A stretch of 64,000 nucleotides of DNA from Bacillota bacterium (GTDB lineage Bacteria > Bacillota > Clostridia > Christensenellales > Aristaeellaceae): assembly GCA_023435435.1 (NCBI GenBank), contig JAEYRW010000118.1:44768-108767 (forward strand), given 5' to 3'. The notes beneath the pieces were generated by a model that was given only the letters and a program-made list of their open reading frames with translations, did not search any database and was not told the origin of the DNA. The translations under genes and the position numbers were made by a program. Shown in pieces: positions 33,817 through 41,774 of the stretch; positions within the stretch are counted from its first letter, which is position 1, and every line of letters begins with the position of its first letter.

Positions 33817-34359
33817 ATGAAAATACTGCCAAACATATTGACGGTCGCGCGCCTCGCGATGGTGCCGGTCTTCATTTTGGTTTATTTTCTGTTCCCGCAT
33901 GCGCCTCTGTGGGCGTTTATCGCGTACCTCTTCGCCATGCTGACCGACGCCGCGGACGGGTATCTGGCCCGTAAAATGGATTGCGTCACCCGCTTCGGCG
34001 CGCTCATCGATCCCCTTGCCGACAAGCTCATGACCCTTTCGGCGGTGGTCTGCCTGACGTATACGGGGAACCTCCCCATCGTGGTTCTGATCATGGTTGC
34101 CACGCGGGAGATCATCATGATCACCGGCGGCTTCCTCGCCGCGCGCACGGGCATCGTGATCTACGCGGGAATTCCCGGGAAGCTCGCGACGATTCTGTTT
34201 ACAGTCTCCCTCGCCCTTGTGATTCCCTGGCATGGGGTTCCCGCGCTCTCGCGGGTGGGAACCGTTCTTATCTATCCCGCCATCGCGCTTTCACTCTACG
34301 CGGCGGTCTATTATGCGGTCATTCTTGTTAAAAAAACGGCAACCGCCAAACCGCATTGA
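33817..34359 (+). CDS. pgsA: CDP-diacylglycerol-glycerol-3-phosphate 3-phosphatidyltransferase
   Basis: An integral membrane enzyme of about 180 residues that makes phosphatidylglycerol phosphate. The CDP-alcohol phosphotransferase signature DG-x2-AR-x8-G-x3-D-x3-D is seen in DGYLARKMDCVTRFGALIDP followed by LADK. Several hydrophobic helices follow. ATG 33817 has GGAGGG 6 nt upstream; ATG 33811 would sit directly on that site. Its stop codon overlaps the -35 of the valS T-box promoter. Confidence 0.93.
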   Translation: MKILPNILTVARLAMVPVFILVYFLFPHAPLWAFIAYLFAMLTDAADGYLARKMDCVTRFGALIDPLADKLMTLSAVVCLTYTGNLPIVVLIMVATREIIMITGGFLAARTGIVIYAGIPGKLATILFTVSLALVIPWHGVPALSRVGTVLIYPAIALSLYAAVYYAVILVKKTATAKPH

Positions 34360-34384
34360 CGTTTTTCATGCAAAATGTTATAAT
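34356..34384 (+). promoter_or_regulatory. SigA-type promoter of the T-box/valS transcript
   Basis: TTGACG (34356-34361), 17-bp spacer, TATAAT (34379-34384). The -35 overlaps the pgsA stop codon. Confidence 0.85.
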
Positions 34385-34389
34385 GCCTT

Positions 34390-34610
34390 TGTCGATGACG
34401 AAGAGGAGTACCCGCGTCGTATCCCAAGAGAGGGCGGCTCGCCGGCTGAAAGGCTGCCCGGAAATCGCGCGGAGAAGGTCGCTTTCGAGGCGGGCAAATG
34501 AACGGAGTAGTTTGTCGGGGTGCGCCCCCTGCAGCGCGAAAAGGCTCGTAAGAGCGAAGTAAGGTGGTACCGCGGCATTCCCGCCCTTTGGGATGGCCGC
34601 GTTTTTTTAT
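34390..34610 (+). promoter_or_regulatory. T-box riboswitch (tRNA-Val-sensing leader)
   Basis: A canonical T-box leader. Stem I starts with GATGACGAAGAGGAGTA and contains an AGAGAG-type loop; a candidate Val specifier GTC lies at 34478-34480. The T-box core AAGGTGGTACCGCGG is at 34561-34575, directly ahead of a terminator. Uncharged tRNA(Val) would stabilise the antiterminator and allow transcription. The first gene downstream is a 73-residue membrane protein, the second valS. The specifier assignment is by position and gene context and has not been folded. Confidence 0.92.
34571..34608 (+). terminator. regulated terminator of the T-box leader
   Basis: CGCGGCATTCC (34571-34581) pairs with GGATGGCCGCG (34591-34601), followed by TTTTTTT. 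Confidence 0.9.
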
Positions 34611-34621
34611 TTTTCGGAGAT

Positions 34622-34675
34622 TCCGCAGCCCGAAATCCGCGCATTGCGCAGCAAGGCGCGGACGACAAAGGAGGT
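34622..34675 (+). repeat. 54-bp direct repeat, copy 1 (T-box/valS leader)
   Basis: Identical to 34717-34770 except for one base. It contains TCCGCGC...GCGCGGA, a 7-bp inverted repeat, and ends in AAAGGAGGT, a perfect Shine-Dalgarno. The SD of this copy is followed by the hairpin GTTCCGC-GAA-GCGGAAC (34674-34690) instead of a start codon. Confidence 0.9.
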
Positions 34676-34716
34676 TCCGCGAAGCGGAACTTGAGGGAGA
34701 GGACAGCGCGCAGCGC

Positions 34717-34770
34717 TCCGCAGCCCGAAATCCGCGCGTTGCGCAGCAAGGCGCGGACGACAAAGGAGGT
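34717..34770 (+). repeat. 54-bp direct repeat, copy 2 (carries the functional SD)
   Basis: The second copy, 95 bp downstream of the first. Its AAAGGAGGT serves the membrane protein whose ATG is at 34777. Confidence 0.9.
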
Positions 34771-34776
34771 GATCGC

Positions 34777-34998
34777 ATGGCAGAGGCAATCAAAGGTCTT
34801 TTCACGTCGAATCCGAGCCTGAACCGGGTGAACATCCTCGGCCTGATCGTTATGCTCATTTCGGTTCTGGTCGCCGCCTTCGCGGGCAAAATCGCACAGC
34901 GTTTCCCGGCGGAAAAGCGCGACGGCGCGAAGATCGGCTTCAAATTTCTGAGCCTTGGCATCTGCATCATCGGCGTTCTCATTGCCATTTTTTTATAG
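34777..34998 (+). CDS. small two-helix membrane protein in the valS T-box unit
   Basis: A 73-residue protein: a short amphipathic start (MAEAIKGLFTSNPSLNRV), a hydrophobic helix (ILGLIVMLISVLVAAFAG), a basic loop with AEKRDGAKIG and a second helix (FLSLGICIIGVLIAIFL). AAAGGAGGT precedes ATG 34777 by 6 nt. Its stop lies against the valS SD (AGGAGGT, 34997-35003), so translation of the pair is coupled. No family was recognised. Being first behind a tRNA(Val) T-box, it should be induced by valine or charged-tRNA limitation. It could be a transporter accessory, but that is speculation. Confidence 0.8.
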   Translation: MAEAIKGLFTSNPSLNRVNILGLIVMLISVLVAAFAGKIAQRFPAEKRDGAKIGFKFLSLGICIIGVLIAIFL

Positions 34999-35008
34999 GA
35001 GGTCAACG

Positions 35009-37657
35009 ATGGAAAACCAGGAATTTAAAATGGAAAAGGTGTATGCCCCGGGGGCCATCGAGGGGCGCATCTATCAAATGTGGGAAACTTCCGGCGCGTT
35101 CAAGCCGAAAATCGAGCGCGACAAAAAGCCCTTCACCATCGTCATGCCGCCGCCCAACATCACCGGGCAGCTTCACATCGGCCACGCCCTGGACGAAATG
35201 CCCCAGGACGTGCTCATCCGCTATCACCGGATGAAGGGCGACCCGACGCTCTGGGTGCCTGGCACGGACCACGCCTCCATCGCCACGGAGGTGAAGATCG
35301 TGGACGCCCTCAAGGCCGAGGGCCTCACGAAGCTCGACATCGGCCGCGACGCGTTCATGGCGCGCGCCTGGGACTGGAAAAAGGAATACGGCGGGCGCAT
35401 CGTGAAACAGCTGCGCAAGCTTGGCGTGTCGTGCGACTGGTCCCGGGAGCGCTTCACCATGGACGAGGGCCTTTCCCGCGCCGTGCGCGAGACGTTCGTG
35501 CGCCTGTATGAAAAGGACCTTATTTACCGCGGCGACCGGATCATCAACTGGTGCCCCACCTGCAAGACCGCGCTTTCCGACGCGGAGGTGGAATACGAGG
35601 AGCAGACATCCTCCCTCTGGCACATTCGCTATCCCGGCCACGAGGGCCGTGACATCGTGGTCGCCACAACGCGCCCCGAGACCATGCTGGGCGACACCGG
35701 CGTGTGCGTGAACCCCAATGACGCGCGCTATACGGACTTGGTCGGCAAGACCGTGACCCTCCCCATCATGGACCGCGAGATTCCCGTCATCGCCGACGAT
35801 TACGCGGAGATGGAGTTCGGCACCGGCGCGGTCAAGATGACCCCCGCCCACGATCCCAATGACTTTGAAGTGGGCCAGCGCCACGACCTGCCCATTCTGC
35901 GGGTGCTCAATGACGACGGCACTATGAACGCCAATGCGGGTCGGTTCGAGGGCATGACCCGGGAGGCCTGCCGCGCGGCCATCGTGGAGGAGTTGAAGCG
36001 GCAGGGACTCTTGGTCAAAATTGAGCCTCTCACCCACAACGTGGGCACCTGCTACCGCTGCCACGACGTGGTGGAACCCCTCGTGAGCACCCAGTGGTTC
36101 GTCAGCATGAAGCCCCTTGCCGCCCCCGCCATCGAAGCGGCCCGGACGGGCGCGCTTCAGTTCGTGCCCGAGCGGTTTGTGAAGACCTATTATAATTGGA
36201 TGGAGAACATCCGGGACTGGTGCATCTCCCGCCAGCCCTGGTGGGGCCACCGCATTCCCGCCTTCTACTGCGACAAGTGCGGCAAGGTCTACGTGACCCG
36301 GGAGGACATCACCGCCTGCCCCGACTGCGGCGGAAGCGTGCGCCAGGACGAGGATGTGCTGGATACCTGGTTTTCTTCGGCGCTTTGGCCGTTTTCCACC
36401 CTCGGTTGGCCGGATGAGACGGAAGATTTGAAGTACTTCTACCCCAACTCCGTGCTGAGCTGCGGCTATGACATCATCTTCTTCTGGCTGGCGCGCATGG
36501 TGTTTTCGGGCATTGAGCAGACGGGGGTTCTCCCCTTCCATACGGCGCTGTTCCACGGCCTCGTGCGCGACGCCCAGGGGCGGAAGATGTCGAAATCCCT
36601 CGGTAACGGCATCGATCCCCTCGACATCATTGAAAAATACGGCGCGGACGCGCTGCGCTTCTCCCTTTCCATGGGCGTCTCCCCCGGCAGCGACATTCGC
36701 ATCTCTGAAGAGAAGATCGAGTCGTTCCGTAACTTCGCCAACAAGATCTGGAATGCCGCGCGCTTCGTGCTCATGAACCTCGAGGGCTTCGCGCCCGAGG
36801 GCATCCCGGCGGACTCGCTCACCCTTGCGGACAAGTGGATTCTCACCAAGTATCAGGAGGCCGTGCGGGACATCACCCAGAACCTTGAAAACTTTGACCT
36901 GGGCTACGCCGCCAGTCGCGTCTACGACTTCGCGTGGAGTTCCTTCTGCGACTGGTACATCGAGATCGCCAAGCAGGCCCTTTACAGCGAGGACGGCGTG
37001 GCGAAGAAGACCGCGCAGGAAGTGCTCTATCACGTGCTGACGGGCATCCTGAAGCTCCTGCACCCCTACATGCCCTTCATTACGGAGGAGGTCTACGGTT
37101 ATCTGCCCGGCGCGGACGGAATGCTCATCTCCGCCGCCTGGCCCGAAACCGACCCGGCGCTGGACTTCCCCGCCGAGGCGGCGTCCATGGAAGGAATCAT
37201 GGAGATTGTGCGCACGGTGCGCAACATGCGCGCGGAAATGAACGTCGCGCCCGGCCGCCGCGCCCGGCTTTTGCTCCGTCCCCACGAGGGCTGGCACGCC
37301 GCGCTCTCCACCGCCGAGGGCTATTTCACCCGCCTCGCCTTCGCGAGCTCCCTCACCATTCTCGCGGAGGACGCGCCCAATCCGGAAAAATCCGCCTCCG
37401 CCGTGACGGTCGCGTGCGAGCTCTTCCTCCCCCTTGGCGACCTCGTCGACGTGGAAAAGGAGCTGAAGCGCCTCGAAAAGGACAGGGCAGCCCTCGAAAA
37501 CGACATCACCCGCGCGGAAGCCAAGCTCCAAAACCCCGGCTTCCTCGGCAAGGCGCCCGCCAACCTCGTGGAGCAGGAAAAGGGAAAGCTCGAGACGAAC
37601 AAACAGCTGCTCCAGAAGCTCGCGGACCGCATCGCCGAGATGGAGGCGCTGAGGTAA
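35009..37657 (+). CDS. valS: valyl-tRNA synthetase
   Basis: A class I aminoacyl-tRNA synthetase of 882 residues that charges tRNA(Val). The HIGH motif is in PPPNITGQLHIGHALDEM, KMSKS is in GRKMSKSLGNGIDP, and the CP1 editing domain lies between them (TTRPETMLGDTGV). The C-terminus is the long coiled-coil typical of ValRS. ATG 35009 follows AGGAGGT; an in-frame extension upstream overlaps the membrane-protein gene and is not used. Expression is controlled by the T-box leader at 34390-34610. Confidence 0.97.
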   Translation: MENQEFKMEKVYAPGAIEGRIYQMWETSGAFKPKIERDKKPFTIVMPPPNITGQLHIGHALDEMPQDVLIRYHRMKGDPTLWVPGTDHASIATEVKIVDALKAEGLTKLDIGRDAFMARAWDWKKEYGGRIVKQLRKLGVSCDWSRERFTMDEGLSRAVRETFVRLYEKDLIYRGDRIINWCPTCKTALSDAEVEYEEQTSSLWHIRYPGHEGRDIVVATTRPETMLGDTGVCVNPNDARYTDLVGKTVTLPIMDREIPVIADDYAEMEFGTGAVKMTPAHDPNDFEVGQRHDLPILRVLNDDGTMNANAGRFEGMTREACRAAIVEELKRQGLLVKIEPLTHNVGTCYRCHDVVEPLVSTQWFVSMKPLAAPAIEAARTGALQFVPERFVKTYYNWMENIRDWCISRQPWWGHRIPAFYCDKCGKVYVTREDITACPDCGGSVRQDEDVLDTWFSSALWPFSTLGWPDETEDLKYFYPNSVLSCGYDIIFFWLARMVFSGIEQTGVLPFHTALFHGLVRDAQGRKMSKSLGNGIDPLDIIEKYGADALRFSLSMGVSPGSDIRISEEKIESFRNFANKIWNAARFVLMNLEGFAPEGIPADSLTLADKWILTKYQEAVRDITQNLENFDLGYAASRVYDFAWSSFCDWYIEIAKQALYSEDGVAKKTAQEVLYHVLTGILKLLHPYMPFITEEVYGYLPGADGMLISAAWPETDPALDFPAEAASMEGIMEIVRTVRNMRAEMNVAPGRRARLLLRPHEGWHAALSTAEGYFTRLAFASSLTILAEDAPNPEKSASAVTVACELFLPLGDLVDVEKELKRLEKDRAALENDITRAEAKLQNPGFLGKAPANLVEQEKGKLETNKQLLQKLADRIAEMEALR

Positions 37658-37659
37658 AC

Positions 37660-37950
37660 GGGGGAAACGCCAGGGGCGCTGCCCCTGGACCTCGCCATAG
37701 GGCCGTCGGCCCTTTGGAATCCCATACTGATTGTGGGGAATTTTTCATCGTCCACCGGCGGCGCGGGGGCCCAAACCCCGGGCCGCCGAGTTTGTTTTTG
37801 GCAAGACCCGTATCATAAAATCGAATCGCCCGGAGCCTGGGCCCCGGGCGATTCGACGGATGTGATGTAATTTTCACTCAGATTGGATTCTCAAGGGCGT
37901 CAGCCCTTGCGCGGGAGCCCGAGGGCAGCGCCCGCGGCATGTCTTTCTCT
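37660..37950. repeat. cluster of intergenic hairpins between valS and the GerMN gene
   Basis: About 290 bases hold no gene but a series of inverted repeats: CCAGGGGC-GCT-GCCCCTGG (37670-37688), AGGGCCGTCGGCCCT (37699-37713), CGGCGG...CCGCCG (37756-37788), a 13-bp perfect stem TCGAATCGCCCGG/CCGGGCGATTCGA (37821-37856), and AAGGGC-GTCA-GCCCTT near 37897. The spacer lies between convergent transcripts, so some must terminate, but the number exceeds what two terminators need. Confidence 0.7.
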
Positions 37951-37951
37951 C

Positions 37952-39424
37952 CTATCCCCCGTTCACCATTCCCGGGTTGGGCATGAGGTCGGACTTGAGG
38001 TAGATATCATTGGCGAGCGTTTCCACGCGTTCGCCTTCGATGAGGATGGAGACCGCGTTGACATCCGGCATTTCACAGAGGGTGTTGACGATTGCGTAGA
38101 CGAGGGTACGTTCGTCCGCCGCATCGAGGGTCTGACAGAGGCGGTAGAAGTTGGCGGAGAAGTTGACGGCGGCGACGCCGTCCGCGATGGACACGCCAAG
38201 AAGGTCGTCCGCCGTCGCGCCGAGGGGCATGACGGCATGCGCGCCCGTTTCGCTGGACGAAGGCCCGGAAATGAGCTGCAGAATAAGGGAATAGGCCGAC
38301 TGCGCCCGGCGGGCGGACATGGCGCGCTCGACCTTGATCAAACCGCCCTGCCCGTCGGAGAAGTAGATGGGCGCGACCCCGCCGATGTAGGGGGCAAAAT
38401 CAGCCCGCCTGAGAAGCCCGTCCGAAAAGGAACGCAGATTCCCGCGCACATTCAGTTGCGTCAGGGCGGTCCCGTCGATGTAGATCGAAACCGCGTCCAG
38501 TTCCGGAATAAACGTCGTCATGGTGAGCGCAATGGCCGCCGCCATCTGCCACTCGGAAATGCCCTGCAAAATGAGGAAATCCCTGAGCGCGCCGGTGAGG
38601 TAGACATCCAGCACCCGCTCACCCGCAGAGGTCACATACAGCTGCGGTTCCGCCGCCAGAACGCTCACGCCGCCGGACAGAAAGCTTGCGTACGCGCTGC
38701 CGCCCGACGAACCGGCGATGAGCTCGTCCAGAAGCTGCGCCGCGTAGTCCGCGTCCTGAAAGCTGACGCGCCGAAGTTCCGGCAGCACCCACTGCCCGTT
38801 AACCGAAGGAAAATACAGCGCGACCGTGCGCGTCAGTTCCACCGCGCTCTCCTCCGTGCCGAGAAAGCGTTCTTCCTCCACCTGATACTGCGCCGCGAGT
38901 ACCGTCACGTCGCCCTCGCTGGCGGTGGTTACGCCCGTGGGCAGCCCGAAGGCACTCTCCTGCCGCGAATCGATGAGTACGTTTACCCCCGTCACACCGG
39001 AAAGACTCAAGAGCGTGTTGGAGATGGCGGCGATCATCATGAGAAGCTCCTGGTCGCTCTGAATGCTCGCGATGTCCACAGACAAGTTCACCGTTACAAA
39101 TCCGCGCGCCGTTTCGATGCCGAGAATCTCCGCATCCCCCGGCGCGACGGAGACGACATTCGACGTTCCCCGGGGGCTGAGAAGCTCCTCCAGCGCCGCC
39201 TGAACGACCGTCTCACCCTCCGGCACCTCGAGCGTGCGCCGCACAGCGGTCAGTTCCGTGCCGTCCAGTGCCTTGTAGTAGATCACCGCTTCCGTCCTGC
39301 GAACGCCGCGCGTTTCCCCGAGAATCATGTCGGTCGGCTCGCTTGCGGGCTCCGGCAGTTCCGCCAAGGCCGGCAGAGCGGTCAGCAAAAGGGCCAGAAC
39401 GGCCGTGGCGATTCTTTGAATCAT
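37952..39424 (-). CDS. exported GerMN-domain protein (LpqB-like position after a histidine kinase)
   Basis: A 490-residue protein with a Sec-type signal (MIQRIATAVLALLLTALPAL) and no lipobox Cys. GerMN-like modules lie at about 65-155 (VVQAALEELLSP, GFVTVNLS) and 375-470 (AYSLILQLISGP, GVAAVNFS), with a related central region at about 200-310. GerMN domains occur in spore-germination GerM and in actinobacterial LpqB. It starts 5 nt after the histidine kinase stop and is the third gene of a regulator-kinase-GerMN unit, parallel to mtrA-mtrB-lpqB. Acting outside the membrane as a sensor partner or cell-wall factor is inference. Confidence 0.85.
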   Translation of the reverse strand: MIQRIATAVLALLLTALPALAELPEPASEPTDMILGETRGVRRTEAVIYYKALDGTELTAVRRTLEVPEGETVVQAALEELLSPRGTSNVVSVAPGDAEILGIETARGFVTVNLSVDIASIQSDQELLMMIAAISNTLLSLSGVTGVNVLIDSRQESAFGLPTGVTTASEGDVTVLAAQYQVEEERFLGTEESAVELTRTVALYFPSVNGQWVLPELRRVSFQDADYAAQLLDELIAGSSGGSAYASFLSGGVSVLAAEPQLYVTSAGERVLDVYLTGALRDFLILQGISEWQMAAAIALTMTTFIPELDAVSIYIDGTALTQLNVRGNLRSFSDGLLRRADFAPYIGGVAPIYFSDGQGGLIKVERAMSARRAQSAYSLILQLISGPSSSETGAHAVMPLGATADDLLGVSIADGVAAVNFSANFYRLCQTLDAADERTLVYAIVNTLCEMPDVNAVSILIEGERVETLANDIYLKSDLMPNPGMVNGG

Positions 39425-39429
39425 GTTCC

Positions 39430-40878
39430 CTACTCCTTGCGCGCGGCGATGGGCAGTTCGATTGTGAACGTCGTCCCCGCGCCTTCCTTGCTTGTCGCGG
39501 CAATGTCGCCCCCATGCATCATGAGAATCTGCTTGACGATGGAAAGCCCGAGTCCCGTGCCGCCCGTCTCGCGGGAACGCGCCTTATCCACACGGTAGAA
39601 TCGCTCGAAGATATGGGGCAGGTCCGCCTCCGGGATGCCGATGCCTGTGTCTGCTACCTTGACGACCGCCTTTTTGCCGGTCCGGGAAACCTCGATGGAA
39701 ACCTTCCCGCCCCGCGGCGTGTATTTGATGGCGTTGTCGATGACGTTGTAGAAGACTTGCTGGAGCTTTGTAGCGTCGCCGGCCGTATCGCACGGGTCCT
39801 TCACAACGCAATCCATCTCGATGCCGTGTTCCCGCGCCAGCGGAAGAAGTCTGCGCGTCTGCTCCTGCACGACGTTGGACAGCCGCACGTCCCCGCTCTT
39901 GAGCTTGATGCCGCCGCTGTCGAAATTGACCAGCGTCAGAAGATCGGAAATGATGCCGCTCAGGCGGTCAATCTCCTTGTTGACGTCGCCCAGAAACTCC
40001 TTCATCATGGCGGGATCGCACACGTCCTGGTAAAAGAGCGTTTCGATGAGAATCTTCATGGTGGAAAGCGGCGTCTTGAGCTCGTGGGAGGCGTTTGAAA
40101 CGAACTGGTTTCTCGCCTTGTCGAACTGCTCGATCCGCTCGGACATGGAGTTGAACGCGATGGCCAGCTGTGCGAACTCGTTTTTCCCAAGCACCTTGAC
40201 GCGGCTGGAAAGGTCGCCCTTGGCCATGCGCGAAATGCCTTCGTTCAGCTCGCCGATGGGGCGCGTGATGGTCCTGACGACGAACATGCTCATCAGCAGC
40301 GCCAGAACCGCAATGACCGCGAGCCACAGGATGATCTTAAGCCGGATGGAGCGCAGCCCCTCGTAGATTTCTTCCGCCTGGGAGATATAGATGATTGCCC
40401 CGATGATCCCCGAATCGGTGGTGATGGCGGCCGCGTAGATGCCCGTCATGAGGTTGACGCCCGAGAGGGAATTGAGGGCGTACTGCGCCCAGGAGGTATG
40501 CTCGTCCGTCTGATAAATGTTCCCTGTCGATTTTCCGGTGGAAAGGACGCTTGCCGCCTCGGGGTTCTGAAAGCGGCTCCCGTTGAGGGCGGAGTCGGTG
40601 TCCACCTGCACCACGCCGTAGCGGTCGAGCACCAAAACACGACTCAAGCCTCCGGCCGCATAGCCCGAGGCGCTTTCGTAAAGACCCGCGGCGTCGCGCG
40701 CCAGATAATCGCCCATGAGCGCGGCTGCGATGTTTTCCGCGATCCGTTGGTCGTCCTTCACCTGCTGGCTGAATAGATAGTCGCCCACCAGCTGAATGAG
40801 AGAAACCGCCACCACCGAGAAGGCGATGGCGATGATCAGCAGGTAGGCGATCATGATCCGCCAGCGGATGGAGTGCAG
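39430..40878 (-). CDS. sensor histidine kinase (WalK/MtrB-like), probable non-ATG start
   Basis: A kinase of 474-482 residues. A first membrane helix (MIAYLLIIAIAFSVVAVSL) is followed by an extracytoplasmic domain of about 140 residues and a second helix (IILWLAVIAVLALLMSMFVV). HAMP, the HisKA H-box VSNASHELKTPLSTMK and an HATPase with NAIKYTPRGG, DTGIGIPEADLPHIFERF and GGTGLGLSIVKQI come next. There is no PAS domain. The first ATG (40854) would start inside the membrane helix; CTG 40878, 6 nt after AAGGATTAGG, yields the usual HSIRWRI lead-in. The start is thus uncertain. It follows its response regulator directly. Confidence 0.92.
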   Translation of the reverse strand: MHSIRWRIMIAYLLIIAIAFSVVAVSLIQLVGDYLFSQQVKDDQRIAENIAAALMGDYLARDAAGLYESASGYAAGGLSRVLVLDRYGVVQVDTDSALNGSRFQNPEAASVLSTGKSTGNIYQTDEHTSWAQYALNSLSGVNLMTGIYAAAITTDSGIIGAIIYISQAEEIYEGLRSIRLKIILWLAVIAVLALLMSMFVVRTITRPIGELNEGISRMAKGDLSSRVKVLGKNEFAQLAIAFNSMSERIEQFDKARNQFVSNASHELKTPLSTMKILIETLFYQDVCDPAMMKEFLGDVNKEIDRLSGIISDLLTLVNFDSGGIKLKSGDVRLSNVVQEQTRRLLPLAREHGIEMDCVVKDPCDTAGDATKLQQVFYNVIDNAIKYTPRGGKVSIEVSRTGKKAVVKVADTGIGIPEADLPHIFERFYRVDKARSRETGGTGLGLSIVKQILMMHGGDIAATSKEGAGTTFTIELPIAARKE

Positions 40879-40885
40879 CGACGAC

Positions 40886-41578
40886 CTAATCCTTGTCAGT
40901 GAAATAGTAGCCCACTCCCCACTTCGTGAAGATGTACTCAGGCTGACTGGGCACCCGTTCAATCTTCTCGCGCAGGCGGCGGATGTGCACGTCCACCGTG
41001 CGCAGATCCCCCAGATAGTCGTACTTCCAAATGGTCTCAAGGAGTGCCTCGCGGGAGAACACCTTTCCGCGGTTGGTGACGAAAAGCTGCAGAAGATCAA
41101 ACTCCTTGGCGGTCAGGTTCACCTCGCGCCCGCCCACCGTCACGGAGCGGTTGTTGAGGTTGATGGTCATGTCGCGCACGGTGATGACCCGCTGCACCGT
41201 CTCCCGCTGCATCATCGCGGTTCTGCGAAAGATGGTCTTCATGCGCGCCTTCACTTCCAAAATATTGAACGGCTTAGTCATGTAGTCGTCCGCGCCGTAT
41301 TCGAGGCCGAGGATCTTGTCCATATCGTCCCCCTTCGCGGTCAGCATTATGATGGGGACGTTGCTCTTTTCGCGGATGCGCTGACAAACCTCGATGCCGT
41401 CAAGCTTGGGAAGCATAACATCCAAAAGAACGAGGTCGAATTGCCCCGCAAAAAACTTCGCCACGGCCTCCTCGCCGTCCTGTGCGGACTCCGTCTCATA
41501 TCCATCCTGCTCGAGGCTGTATTTCAAACCCTTGACGATCAGGGGCTCGTCGTCCACGATCAAAATTCGTTTCGGCAT
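40886..41578 (-). CDS. OmpR/PhoB-family response regulator (WalR/MtrA-like)
   Basis: A 230-residue two-component regulator. The receiver has LIVDDEP, the phospho-acceptor Asp in LVLLDVMLPKLDG, Thr in MLTAKGDD and Lys in YMTKPF. The winged-helix DNA-binding domain carries LTAKEFDLLQLFVTNRGKVFSRE and VDVHIRRLREKIE. ATG 41578 has GGAGGA about 7-8 nt upstream, and a SigA promoter lies at 41634-41662. It heads a unit with the kinase and the GerMN protein and is divergent from dacA, a likely cell-wall target by position. Confidence 0.95.
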   Translation of the reverse strand: MPKRILIVDDEPLIVKGLKYSLEQDGYETESAQDGEEAVAKFFAGQFDLVLLDVMLPKLDGIEVCQRIREKSNVPIIMLTAKGDDMDKILGLEYGADDYMTKPFNILEVKARMKTIFRRTAMMQRETVQRVITVRDMTINLNNRSVTVGGREVNLTAKEFDLLQLFVTNRGKVFSREALLETIWKYDYLGDLRTVDVHIRRLREKIERVPSQPEYIFTKWGVGYYFTDKD

Positions 41579-41633
41579 TCTAATATCCTCCGGAAAGCTG
41601 ATGTGCAACAAACTTCATCGTTTTGTCATTAAT

Positions 41634-41662
41634 ATTATATACTGATGCGCGCAACATTTCAA
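41634..41662 (-). promoter_or_regulatory. SigA-type promoter of the regulator-kinase-GerMN unit
   Basis: Minus strand: TTGAAA (41662-41657), 17-bp spacer, TATAAT (41639-41634). Confidence 0.8.
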
Positions 41663-41698
41663 GGCTATGCATGTAAATGTTAGGATTTTACTTATGAC

Positions 41699-41728
41699 TG
41701 TACAAAACATGTGGCTCAATGCTATAAT
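41699..41728 (+). promoter_or_regulatory. SigA-type promoter for the D-Ala-D-Ala carboxypeptidase
   Basis: TGTACA (41699-41704), 18-bp spacer, TATAAT (41723-41728). The weak -35 suggests that activation, for example by the divergently encoded regulator, may be needed. Confidence 0.55.
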
Positions 41729-41774
41729 GCTCACATTGGCTACGTATGCAAACACACGAAGGGAGTATCTGCCC

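Noticed and set aside
35003..37531. 842-residue open frame on the minus strand opposite valS
   Set aside because: A shadow of valS; no start signals and a His/Gly/Ala/Val-biased composition.
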